DNA of 7,707 nucleotides from Actinomycetota bacterium. GTDB taxonomy: Bacteria; Actinomycetota; Actinomycetes; S36-B12; UBA10799. The notes beneath the pieces were generated by a model. The model was not told the DNA's origin. It saw nothing but the letters and a program-made list of their open reading frames with translations, and made no database searches. The DNA lies in NCBI GenBank assembly GCA_003452655.1, contig DMNR01000215.1, positions 1 through 7,707 on the forward strand, written 5' to 3'. Made by a program: the position numbers and the translations under genes. Within the stretch, counting starts at the first letter, position 1. The number at the start of each line of letters is the position of its first letter. This document shows, piece after piece, positions 1 to 5,488 of this stretch.

Positions 1-51
1 TTACAGGCCGACTCACCACCTACAACCGCCCTGAGCAGGGATTATGCCTAC

Positions 52-1176
52 CTACAGAGCTTCGGAAGCGGCATCCGTGCACATTCCGTGCACATTCCCC
101 CGAAGACCCGCGTCGATCGCGGCGCGAATTCGGTCCTCGTCGCCTGGCCAGAGATGCCCGTAGGTGTCCAGCGTTTCGCTCGCGTTCTTGTGTCCGAGGA
201 ACGCCTGCACCGCCTTCACCGAGCACCCCGCCGAGATGAGCAGCGATGCGCAGTGGTGGCGCAGATCGTGCGATGAGGCCGAGACGCCAGTGTCCCGAGT
301 GGCACGGCGGAAGGCATCAGCCCAAGTCGACCGCCGCAGTGGCGCACCTGTCGACGAGGTGAACAGCAACCCGTCGACGCCTGCACCGTACTGGGCGATA
401 TGCGAAGAGAGCACCTCCCCCACTACATCCGGCAACGTCAACACTCGGTTACTGCTCGTGGTCTTCGGCGGCCCGAACCGAACAGCCCCGACCCCCGGCG
501 GTGTAACGAGCTGACGATCAATCCGAACCTGCCGACGGAGGAAGTCCACCCGATCGACCGTGAGGCCGCACGCTTCACCCTGACGCAGCCCGAGGCCGGC
601 GGACGCGATGACCAATGCCCGATAGCGGCTCGGTACCGCGTCGCTGAGTGCTCGCACCTGCTCCACGGAAAGCGGCACCAGCGATGCCGCCGACCGTTCA
701 GCTCGGGGCAAGCGCACGCCATCAGTGGGCGACTCAGCGATCAGACGGTCGCGCCGTGCCGACAACATCACCGCGGCGAGCACCCGGTAGTAGCCCTCGA
801 CCGTCGACGGCGCAAGACCGCTCGACGTCATCTCCCCCACCCACGCCTGCACTGCACTCGGCCGAACGGCCCGCAACTGCATCGTCCCGAACCGAGGCAC
901 GATCTGAGAGTTGATCACGTGCCTCATGCGCTCGCGGGTCTGAGGTCGCCACGGCTGCGCTGCTGCCCACGCGGGTGCGTACGCCTCGATCGTCTCGCGG
1001 CCGGCGGTGTGGTCGACGTAGGTGCCGCGCTGCGTGTCGACCTTTACGGCCGAAAGGAAGGCAGACGCATCGACCTTGCGCGTGAACGTCCGCGCGCGCT
1101 GCCTGCCCGTCTCGTCACGCCAGCGCGCGAGGTAGGCGACTTCCTTGCCCTTCCGCTCGATCCTCTCGATGCTCAC
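52..1176 (-). CDS. int: Tyrosine-type site-specific recombinase (integrase)
   Basis: This 374-residue phage-type integrase would cut and rejoin DNA at attachment sites to insert and, with an excisionase, release the element. Residues 1-55 resemble the arm-binding N-terminal domain, about 60-140 the core-binding SAM-like domain, and about 170-350 the catalytic domain. The full catalytic set is visible: R198 in GLGLRQGE, K238 in PPKTT, H303 and R306 in HDLRHH, H329 in LGHK, and the nucleophile Y339 in DTYGH. Length is normal for the family. The start is GTG at 1174-1176, overlapping the stop of the upstream regulator by four bases (GTGA), so the two are probably co-transcribed and coupled. The last 14 residues lie beyond the usual end of the fold and contain an 11-bp tandem repeat. 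Position at the window edge, reading outwards, fits an attachment site just left of it, but none was recognised. Confidence 0.96.
   Translation of the reverse strand: MSIERIERKGKEVAYLARWRDETGRQRARTFTRKVDASAFLSAVKVDTQRGTYVDHTAGRETIEAYAPAWAAAQPWRPQTRERMRHVINSQIVPRFGTMQLRAVRPSAVQAWVGEMTSSGLAPSTVEGYYRVLAAVMLSARRDRLIAESPTDGVRLPRAERSAASLVPLSVEQVRALSDAVPSRYRALVIASAGLGLRQGEACGLTVDRVDFLRRQVRIDRQLVTPPGVGAVRFGPPKTTSSNRVLTLPDVVGEVLSSHIAQYGAGVDGLLFTSSTGAPLRRSTWADAFRRATRDTGVSASSHDLRHHCASLLISAGCSVKAVQAFLGHKNASETLDTYGHLWPGDEDRIRAAIDAGLRGNVHGMCTDAASEAL
74..95. repeat. 11-bp tandem repeat, two copies, inside the end of int
   Basis: TCCGTGCACAT occurs twice head to tail (74-84 and 85-95), each copy containing the palindrome GTGCAC. 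It lies in the C-terminal tail of int, close to where attP normally sits. Because 11 is not a multiple of three it is not a protein repeat. Binding sites for Int or Xis arms are one reading; a local slippage duplication is another. Confidence 0.8.
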
Positions 1177-1781
1177 TTGGCGTCCCCGATCTCAAGAATG
1201 AGACGCTCAACGTCTCGCGCCAGCGTCGCCGCATCCTCTTGGATCTCGTGCAGCAACTTCAGCGACGCTGGGAGCGCGCCCGCGATGAGATGTTCGGGCT
1301 GTCCGGCAAACCTCTGGACAGCACCGGCCTTCAAGCATAGGCGCCCCACTCCGGGCAACAACCGTTCACCTGCTGCCACGTCGTTCGGCGCCGCATCGAA
1401 GTAGCGGCGCCGACGATCAGCACTAGCAGCGAAGTCGAGGACTTCCCCAGGTTCACCACCGCCCATCGGCAGCGTCCCTGTGTGCCACGCCCACGCGCTG
1501 CGGTTAGGCGTCTGCGTAGTCGGCGTGATGTTGATAGCAACCTCAGAGTCACGAAGCGTCAGCAACGAAGCTGGCGGAACCCCGAAGACGAATGCGAGCG
1601 CGACAAGCTCATCGACGGTCACCTGGCGGGAGTTGCTCTCCACCTTCGCCACTATCGTTCGCGACCACGGCACGCCGTATAGGTCCATGCGGCGCGCGAC
1701 CTCCTCTTGGCTCCAAAGGAGGCCGCCCCTCGTTTCGGCGACCCGTCGGGCGACCAAGGCTGCAGGCGTCATTTCGTTCAT
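1173..1781 (-). CDS. XRE-type helix-turn-helix transcriptional regulator, likely the element's repressor
   Basis: A 202-residue protein with an N-terminal helix-turn-helix domain at about residues 8-75: a SQEEVARRM recognition-helix region, then WSRTIVAKVES and TVDELVALAFVFGV, the usual order in Xre/Cro-C1 proteins. The middle is undistinguished, with a basic stretch DRRRR near 122-126. Residues 172-199 (LKLLHEIQED onward) form a likely amphipathic helix or coiled coil that could dimerise. An open frame extends upstream to 1931, but I choose ATG 1779-1781: the Xre fold begins right after it, and a -10 box sits six bases upstream. ATG at 1770-1772 is the alternative. The gene heads the leftward operon, overlaps int, and is divergent from xis and rep, the position of a master repressor in prophages and satellites. 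That role and autoregulation are inferred from position and nearby palindromes. Confidence 0.88.
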   Translation of the reverse strand: MNEMTPAALVARRVAETRGGLLWSQEEVARRMDLYGVPWSRTIVAKVESNSRQVTVDELVALAFVFGVPPASLLTLRDSEVAINITPTTQTPNRSAWAWHTGTLPMGGGEPGEVLDFAASADRRRRYFDAAPNDVAAGERLLPGVGRLCLKAGAVQRFAGQPEHLIAGALPASLKLLHEIQEDAATLARDVERLILEIGDAK

Positions 1782-1798
1782 TGTGCGATTGTAGCACA
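1782..1798. promoter_or_regulatory. Candidate operator, TGTGC-N7-GCACA
   Basis: An inverted repeat with arms TGTGC (1782-1786) and GCACA (1794-1798) covers the -10 box and probable start point of the regulator promoter. A protein bound here would block transcription of regulator and int. Binding by the adjacent Xre protein is inference; five-base arms can arise by chance. Confidence 0.35.
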
Positions 1799-1818
1799 CT
1801 TCGTGCGAGATTGAGCAA
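1782..1818 (-). promoter_or_regulatory. Candidate leaderless promoter of the regulator-int operon
   Basis: On the minus strand a -10 box TACAAT (1788-1793) lies exactly six bases before the ATG at 1779-1781, so transcription would start at or next to the A of the start codon. A weak -35, TTGCTC (1813-1818), is 19 bases further up. No Shine-Dalgarno sequence is seen. Leaderless transcripts of this geometry are common in actinobacteria. Confidence 0.55.
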
Positions 1819-1825
1819 GATCGAG

Positions 1826-1831
1826 TATTGT
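1826..1831 (+). promoter_or_regulatory. Weak candidate -10 box for the rightward xis-rep operon
   Basis: TATTGT fits the TANNNT pattern and would start transcription near 1838, just before the palindrome at 1840-1852. No good -35 is found at 16-18 bases spacing. A rightward promoter is expected somewhere in this divergent gap, but this exact site is uncertain. Confidence 0.25.
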
Positions 1832-1839
1832 TCCGTTCC

Positions 1840-1852
1840 GCACAGATTGTGC
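1840..1852. promoter_or_regulatory. Candidate operator, GCACA-N3-TGTGC
   Basis: A perfect inverted repeat with arms GCACA (1840-1844) and TGTGC (1848-1852) around GAT. It uses the same pentamers as the site at 1782-1798 in the opposite arrangement. It lies between the candidate rightward -10 box and the xis start at 1873, where a repressor would block rightward expression. Confidence 0.35.
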
Positions 1853-1872
1853 CGAATCCGAACGGGGATCGT

Positions 1873-2058
1873 ATGCAGAAGCTTCTCGACAGCCAGAGCG
1901 TCTCCGAATTGCTCGACGTGCCACCCCGCACGCTCGACCAGTGGGCCTACCTCAAGCGTGGCCCGGCCTACGTCAAGGTGGGGCGACACCGCCGCTACCA
2001 ACTCGAAGACGTCGAACGCTGGCTTGCCGCCAACACGAGGGGCGGCGATGCCACTTGA
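1873..2058 (+). CDS. xis: Excisionase-type small DNA-binding protein (HTH_17/MerR-like)
   Basis: A 61-residue protein that is essentially one winged helix-turn-helix: LLDSQSVSELLDVPPRTLDQW (residues 4-24) is the first helix pair, followed by GPAYVKVGRHRRYQLEDVERWL (30-51), the wing and final helix typical of the excisionase/HTH_17 family. Such proteins bind and bend attachment-site DNA to steer the integrase towards excision, and some also act as transcription regulators. I start at ATG 1873-1875, with a GGGG purine run at 1864-1867 as a modest ribosome site; an upstream TTG at 1828 adds 15 residues unlike the fold. It is the first gene of the rightward block and its stop overlaps the TTG start of the next gene. 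The family is clear; the excision role rests on the nearby integrase. Confidence 0.88.
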   Translation: MQKLLDSQSVSELLDVPPRTLDQWAYLKRGPAYVKVGRHRRYQLEDVERWLAANTRGGDAT

Positions 2059-2282
2059 GGCCGGAGCGCATCGGTGGCCCTGATCGGGCGAACCTGTTGC
2101 GCTCGATCGAGAACCTGATCGTCAAGGACGTGGCCACGATCGCCGCCGACCTCACCGACGTATGTGTCGACCCGACCGAGGCCGCCTGTCGGATCGGGTG
2201 GCTATGGCGCGAGCAGGTCGACGACGCAGCCTGTCGCGGTCTGTCGCATGTGCTCATTGGAGACGAAGGCGGTGCGCAGTGA
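2055..2282 (+). CDS. Hypothetical 75-residue protein between xis and rep
   Basis: I do not recognise this family. The protein is small, slightly acidic and probably all-helical, with no membrane segment or signal peptide. Cysteines at 37, 45 and 60 are not spaced as a standard zinc site. The likely start is TTG at 2055-2057, overlapping the xis stop (TTGA), with GGGGCGG at 2039-2045 as a possible ribosome site; the end overlaps the GTG of rep (GTGA). Both overlaps, and an open frame with GC-rich third positions, support a real coupled gene. Its place between the excisionase and the replication protein suggests a replication or control accessory, but nothing in the sequence proves this. Confidence 0.6.
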   Translation: MRPERIGGPDRANLLRSIENLIVKDVATIAADLTDVCVDPTEAACRIGWLWREQVDDAACRGLSHVLIGDEGGAQ

Positions 2283-4006
2283 TCGCCGTCGACTTGGCCG
2301 AACGACTCGGTGCGCGATCGTCAGGCGAAGGTTCGTGGTCGGCCCTGTGTCCGGCTCACGAGGATCGCAATCCATCGTTGTCGATCGCTACCGGCGAGAA
2401 CGGTGGCGTTGTGGTGCATTGCCATGCTGGGTGCTCGACCGCCGACGTGGTGGCAGCCGCAGGGCTCGCCATGCTCGACCTCGCCCCACCGAAGCAAGCG
2501 AACGACGACCAACCCATCACCACCTACCGGTACACCGACGAGGCGGGCGTGCCGCTGTTCGAGGTTGTACGCCACCCGCGTAAAAGGTTCCACCAAAGGC
2601 CCGCCAACGGCCGCGCAGGCCCCGGCGCTATGTCGGGCGTGCGGATGGTGCTCTATCGGCTGCCAGCGGTCGTGAAGGCCGTTCAGGATGGCGTCACTGT
2701 GTTCGTAGTCGAGGGCGAAAAGGACGCCGACAACCTCACCGCCGCCGGGTGGTGCGCGACCACGGCACCGATGGGCGCGGGTAAGTGGTCGAGAGTCCGC
2801 GACCACGCCCGCCAGGTACTCGCGGGTGCCGAAGTGATCGTGGTGGCCGACCGCGACGAACCCGGCTACCGCCACGCGGCTGACGTGGTCGCCAGCTTGC
2901 GCGACGTGGCCAGCTCGGTGCTGCTCGTCGAGGCCGCCGAAGGAAAGGACGTAAGCGACCACCTGGCCGCTGGTCTGACCGTGGAGCAGCTCGTCGAGGC
3001 CGCCGGCGAACCGCCGCCCGATACCGAGTCGCCTGAACCTGCCTATGAACCGGTGCCCATCGTCGACTGGGCCGAACTGTTCGACCGCTCGGTGGTCGAC
3101 GACGCCTACGTGGATGGCCTCTTGCACCCTGGCCGATGGACGCAGTTCGTGGCCGCGGCCAAGGTCGGCAAGAGCACGTTGGCCATGCACCTAACCACGT
3201 CCCTGGCGCGCGGTCGCGACCCGTTCACGAACGTCGAGCGGACGCCGCTGCGCGTGCTCTACCTCGATGCCGAGATGGGGCGTCTCGACGTGTACGAACG
3301 GCTCTCGGCGGCACAGTTCGGCCCCGCTGAACTGGCGCTCGTGGCCTACTCCGACATGCCTCCGCGCTGCGACGAGATCCAGGGCGGCACGGCGGTGGTC
3401 AGCGCGGCGAAGCTCAACCAGGCCGACGTCGTGATTCTCGACGGCATGAACGGCATGGTGTCGGGGGCTGAGAACGACGACCTGACGTGGCGCAACATGT
3501 TCGATTACACGATCGCCCCGCTCAAGCGCGCCGGCATCGCGGTGCTGTCGACCGACAACATGGGCAAGGACCGCACGAGGGGTAGCCGCGGCTCGTCGGT
3601 CAAGACCGACAAGGCCGACGCCGTGTTCGAGCTGGCGCGCATCGATGGAGGGATACGGCTCAAGCGCACGCACACCCGCACGGCATCGATGGTCGCCGAG
3701 CTGGACCTGCACATGTTTGGTATCGAGGGCGATGAGCCGATCGGCTACCGGGTGGCCCCGAACTCGTGGCCGCTGGGAACGCTTGATGCCGTCAAGGTTC
3801 TCGATGATGTCGGGGTGCCGGCCGACTTTGGCCGCGACAAGGCGCGCCGAGAGCTGAACCTGGTTGGCGTGAAGATGCGCGACACGGTGCTCAGCGCCGC
3901 CATCCGCTACCGCAAGGCGCACCCCTCCAGGGCCGCTCAACCACCGGGAACAGGTGCCGGAACAGGTGACCCGGAACAGCTGACGGGAACAGGTCAATGG
4001 AAATGA
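2279..4006 (+). CDS. Replication protein: zinc-finger/TOPRIM primase-like region fused to a RecA-like ATPase
   Basis: A 575-residue protein likely to start replication of the element by priming and unwinding DNA. In order: a CHC2-like zinc finger, LCPAHEDRNPS (C24, H27) and HCHAGC (C48, H49, C52); a TOPRIM domain with VVEGEKDAD (E145, E147, D149) and VVADRDEPGY (D191, D193); then a RecA/DnaB-type ATPase with Walker A AAAKVGKST (292-300) and Walker B-like VVILDG (D388), plus DNMGKDRTRGSRGSS (426-440), a loop common in phage and plasmid AAA proteins of this kind. Walker A has Ala at 292 where Gly is usual. The start is GTG 2279-2281, overlapping the previous stop; the frame is open upstream but lacks family features there. 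The C-terminal tail (GTGAGTG, then GTGQWK) is encoded by iteron repeats. Plasmid, satellite and AICE replication proteins share this architecture; I cannot tell which is closest. Confidence 0.85.
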   Translation: MIAVDLAERLGARSSGEGSWSALCPAHEDRNPSLSIATGENGGVVVHCHAGCSTADVVAAAGLAMLDLAPPKQANDDQPITTYRYTDEAGVPLFEVVRHPRKRFHQRPANGRAGPGAMSGVRMVLYRLPAVVKAVQDGVTVFVVEGEKDADNLTAAGWCATTAPMGAGKWSRVRDHARQVLAGAEVIVVADRDEPGYRHAADVVASLRDVASSVLLVEAAEGKDVSDHLAAGLTVEQLVEAAGEPPPDTESPEPAYEPVPIVDWAELFDRSVVDDAYVDGLLHPGRWTQFVAAAKVGKSTLAMHLTTSLARGRDPFTNVERTPLRVLYLDAEMGRLDVYERLSAAQFGPAELALVAYSDMPPRCDEIQGGTAVVSAAKLNQADVVILDGMNGMVSGAENDDLTWRNMFDYTIAPLKRAGIAVLSTDNMGKDRTRGSRGSSVKTDKADAVFELARIDGGIRLKRTHTRTASMVAELDLHMFGIEGDEPIGYRVAPNSWPLGTLDAVKVLDDVGVPADFGRDKARRELNLVGVKMRDTVLSAAIRYRKAHPSRAAQPPGTGAGTGDPEQLTGTGQWK

Positions 4007-4099
4007 CCTCTGACCAGGGTGGGAACAGGTTCGGGAACAGGTCGGAACAGGTGCCAACACCAGATGGGAACAGTTGGGGCTGTATAGGTGGGAACAGCC
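3946..4099 (+). repeat. Array of nine iteron-like repeats (core GGAACAG), candidate replication origin
   Basis: Ten-base units, (G/C)GGAACAG followed by GT in most copies, start at 3946, 3958, 3972, 3985, 4021, 4033, 4043, 4066 and 4090. All nine share GGAACAG; six end in GT and the others in CT, TT and CC. Steps are 12, 14, 13, 36, 12, 10, 23 and 24 bases, so most sit near one or two helical turns. All are in the same orientation. Directly repeated sites next to a rep gene are the hallmark of iteron origins bound by the initiator. Unusually, they lie inside coding sequence: the first four encode the Rep tail and the rest the start of the WhiB-like gene in another frame. The repeats are certain; origin function is inference. 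Confidence 0.75.
3991..4009. repeat. Inverted repeat AGGTCA-N7-TGACCT across the rep stop codon
   Basis: Perfect six-base arms (3991-3996 and 4004-4009) flank seven bases in the only wide gap of the first iteron cluster. The right arm contains the rep stop and the overlapping ATG of the next gene. A dyad amid iterons could be an extra initiator or repressor site, or an RNA hairpin affecting the stop/start junction. Confidence 0.5.
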
Positions 4100-4379
4100 C
4101 CCTGGCCCAGGCCGATGACGACCTGCTCGCCACCTTCGGCTACCACCGCCCGAGCTGGCAGCTCGACGCCCTCTGCCGTCGAGTTCCCCAACCTGCCGTG
4201 GCATCCGTAGAGAGGCCAGCCAACCGCGCCGGCGCTGCAGGTCTGCGGACGCTGCGCCATACGCGCCGAGTTGCCTCGCCTGGGCGATGGCCGACCCGAC
4301 ACTGTTCGGCGTGCTCGGTGGCACCAGCTACCAAACCAGACGCAACCGGCGCAAGCTCGACGCCAAGAGGCCGACGTGA
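4003..4379 (+). pseudogene. WhiB-like iron-sulfur regulator, broken by two insertions and one stop
   Basis: WhiB-like (Wbl) proteins are small regulators holding a 4Fe-4S cluster on four cysteines. Here the family pattern runs through three frames. Frame one gives SWQLDALCR; after one extra base (C at 4180) the next frame gives EFPNLPWHP, a TAG stop (4208-4210), then RGQPTAPALQVCGRCAIRAE; after a second extra base (T at 4271) the third gives CLAWAMADPTLFGVLGGTS and TRRNRRK to the stop at 4377-4379. Removing both bases gives exactly 125 codons, with cysteines at 58, 81, 84 and 90 and canonical C-x2-C-x5-C spacing. The TAG stands where a Glu codon would fit (HP-E-RGQP). The family GVWGGT turn reads GVLGGT. 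The start is probably ATG 4003-4005, overlapping the rep stop (ATGA). It is either a decayed gene or a reading with sequencing errors; three lesions favour decay. Confidence 0.8.
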
Positions 4380-4480
4380 ACGCCGAGAAATTCGCGTTAG
4401 AGATGTCCGGTGGGAGGGTCGGGACTACCGTGCTCGACACCCAGGGGGCCCGCCCTACCGGCGGGGTCGACGCTCCATGA
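4376..4480 (+). CDS. Possible 34-residue small protein coupled to the WhiB-like gene
   Basis: GTG at 4376-4378 overlaps the WhiB-like stop (GTGA) and opens a 34-codon frame beginning VNAEKFALEMSGGRVG and ending GGVDAP. No family is recognised. The overlap is the same kind as at the other gene junctions here, which is the main support. The last third runs into the G/C-run-rich non-coding stretch, so the frame could be the front of a truncated gene or not translated at all. Confidence 0.3.
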   Translation: MNAEKFALEMSGGRVGTTVLDTQGARPTGGVDAP

Positions 4481-4580
4481 CGCCCGTGTCTTTATCCCCC
4501 CGGCTCCATCTGGCTTCGGTATTCTCGCCAGGCCTACACGCGCCCCCGGCCCCCACCCTTCAGCCAGGGGGTCGACGCTT

Positions 4581-4716
4581 CCCGACTCCGTCTCGTCTCG
4601 CAGTGTGTACGAGTCTGGGACTTTCAGATCCTCCACCCCTGGGCCTTTTCATAGGCGATCACAAGCCACCCGACTCCGTCTCGTCTCGCAGTGTGTACGA
4701 GTCTGGGACTTTCAGA
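4581..4716. repeat. Perfect 48-bp direct repeat, two copies 88 bp apart
   Basis: Copies at 4581-4628 and 4669-4716 are identical, beginning CCCGACTCCG and ending GGGACTTTCAGA, with 40 bases between. Similarity continues weakly beyond each copy (CTCCACCCCTGGG against TTCCACCCCCGGG). Each copy contains inverted pairs, GACTC with GAGTC and CTCGT with ACGAG, so it can form a hairpin. The 88-base period is not a multiple of three, which argues against a protein repeat. Function is unknown. Confidence 0.9.
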
Positions 4717-4718
4717 CC

Positions 4719-4746
4719 TTCCACCCCCGGGGGCGTGGGAGTTTTT
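4719..4746 (+). terminator. Terminator-like hairpin with T-run
   Basis: TTCCAC (4719-4724) pairs with GTGGGA (4735-4740), allowing one G-T pair, with further CCC/GGG pairing inside, and is followed at once by GTTTTT (4741-4746). It could end the xis-rep transcript before the HNH gene. The long C and G runs allow alternative folds. Confidence 0.4.
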
Positions 4747-4787
4747 CCCCTGGGGTCGTGGCGCCAGGACACCGCTATCAGGATTCT

Positions 4788-4833
4788 CCCCCCGACGCCC
4801 CGGGGGGTGCACGAACCGGCGCGAGTCGGGGGG
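4788..4833. repeat. 8-bp inverted repeat CCCCCCGA / TCGGGGGG
   Basis: Perfect arms at 4788-4795 and 4826-4833 enclose 30 bases that contain the palindrome CCCCGGGG (4798-4805). The whole could form a stable hairpin with an internal arm. No T-run follows, so a terminator is unlikely. Confidence 0.5.
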
Positions 4834-4918
4834 AACCCGATGACCGGGGTCTGTGGCCCTGCCCGCGCCGTAGCGATTCGACCCACCCCCACCCCTGCGG
4901 CTTAGCCCCGATGAGCGC

Positions 4919-5245
4919 ATGAAACCGCGCCACCATGCCGGCACGTTTCACACCAGCTCCGCCACCGTCCGCCAGCTTGCATACGCCCACCCCGGCGCTG
5001 TCTGCTGGAGATGCGGTCTCACCCTTGCGCAGCACCCGCCACACCACGACGGCCGACGCCCAACATGGACAGGCGGCCACACCATCGACGGATGGATCGA
5101 CGCACCCCCCTGGTACAACGTCACCCGCCGCCCACCACCCGGCCCGTGGATCGCACCCGAAGCCTCCACATGCAACTACGCAGCCGGCGCAGGCCGAACC
5201 AACACGCTCAGGCTCAACCCCACCAGCCGCGACTGGTTCGAATGA
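4919..5245 (+). CDS. Small HNH-type zinc nuclease-like protein
   Basis: A 108-residue protein with the outline of small phage HNH proteins: CWRCG (C29, C32) is the first zinc pair, GGHTIDG (H54, D57) the region holding the catalytic histidine, and PEASTCNYAAGA (80-91, C85, N86) the last helix with the CN signature. The second structural zinc pair of larger HNH proteins is not obvious, and the H is single (GGH, not DH), so activity is uncertain. Codons end mostly in G or C, supporting a real gene. The start is ATG 4919-4921, with only a weak purine stretch before it. HNH proteins often sit beside packaging genes in phages; none is seen here. On an integrated element it could act in packaging, replication or DNA cleavage. 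The family is a fairly confident call, the role is not. Confidence 0.7.
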   Translation: MKPRHHAGTFHTSSATVRQLAYAHPGAVCWRCGLTLAQHPPHHDGRRPTWTGGHTIDGWIDAPPWYNVTRRPPPGPWIAPEASTCNYAAGAGRTNTLRLNPTSRDWFE

Positions 5246-5259
5246 ACATGCGCCGTCGT

Positions 5260-5280
5260 GCCGTGGCGGCTCGAGTTTTT
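5260..5280 (+). terminator. Weak terminator-like hairpin after the HNH gene
   Basis: GCCG (5260-5263) and CGGC (5267-5270) form a short stem, followed by TCGAG and TTTTT (5276-5280). A second small dyad, TTCAC-N5-GTGAA, follows at 5279-5293. The stem is only four pairs, so this is tentative. The remaining bases to 5453 show nothing I can name. Confidence 0.25.
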
Positions 5281-5453
5281 CACAGTCCGTGAAGTAGCTC
5301 CCTGACCCCGGCCAGCCGTCGTTCTCTCCCTCTGCCGGAGTTGCCAGGCGGGCGCGGCCCACACAAGGCAGCGGACGACCCTTCCACGACCCTGGGTTTC
5401 GATGAGTGGGCTCGATCTTGATGATGGCCATTCACGACGCTTGTCAAGGGTTC

Positions 5454-5488
5454 TTGTTACCGAGAGTGCTTAGAGGTAGCCTTGACTC
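5454..5488 (+). promoter_or_regulatory. Candidate leaderless promoter of the Panacea gene pair
   Basis: TTGTTA (5454-5459), 17 bases, then TAGCCT (5477-5482) make a -35/-10 pair of the TANNNT type. The -10 ends six bases before ATG 5489, so the transcript would start at the start codon, the same geometry as the regulator promoter at 1782-1818. Confidence 0.45.

Larger units (their letters stand above)
4481..4918. other. Structured G/C-run-rich stretch without a convincing gene
   Basis: Open frames cross these 438 bases on both strands, but their products are low-complexity Pro/Arg/Gly strings with no family features, and the frames simply reflect lack of stops at high GC. What is present: a perfect 48-bp direct repeat, a 12-bp repeat GGGGTCGACGCT (4463-4474 and 4568-4579), a terminator-like hairpin near 4719-4746, CCCC-T-GGGG (4747-4755) and an 8-bp inverted repeat at 4788-4833. 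It may be an origin-associated or structured-RNA region. No promoter was identified. Confidence 0.6.

Noticed and set aside
29..40. CCCTG-AG-CAGGG short inverted repeat after int, as terminator or att core
   Set aside because: The two-base loop is too short for a hairpin and no T-run or second copy of the sequence was found in the window.
400..1404. 334-residue plus-strand open frame
   Set aside because: Antisense to int, whose catalytic residues are all present; the plus-strand product is an Arg/Pro-rich string with no family features.
3191..4324. 377-residue minus-strand open frame (and 289 residues at 2321-3190)
   Set aside because: Antisense to rep, which has ordered zinc-finger, TOPRIM and ATPase motifs; the frames persist only because stops are rare at high GC.
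4581..4716. Two 48-bp repeats with a 40-bp gap, resembling a minimal CRISPR
   Set aside because: Only two copies, no cas genes, similarity extends beyond the repeat, and the surrounding region is full of other repeats.
4410..4922. 170-residue plus-strand frame through the repeat region
   Set aside because: Low-complexity Pro/Ser/Arg product; the duplicated segment is read in two different frames, which a real protein repeat would not be.
5233..5241. GGTTCGAAT, like a tRNA T-loop, as an att remnant
   Set aside because: It is inside the HNH coding end, with no acceptor stem or other tRNA arms nearby.
4778..5431. 217-residue minus-strand frame starting MAIIKIEPTHRNP
   Set aside because: The first residues look protein-like, but the rest is antisense to the HNH gene and to G/C-run repeats and shows no family pattern.
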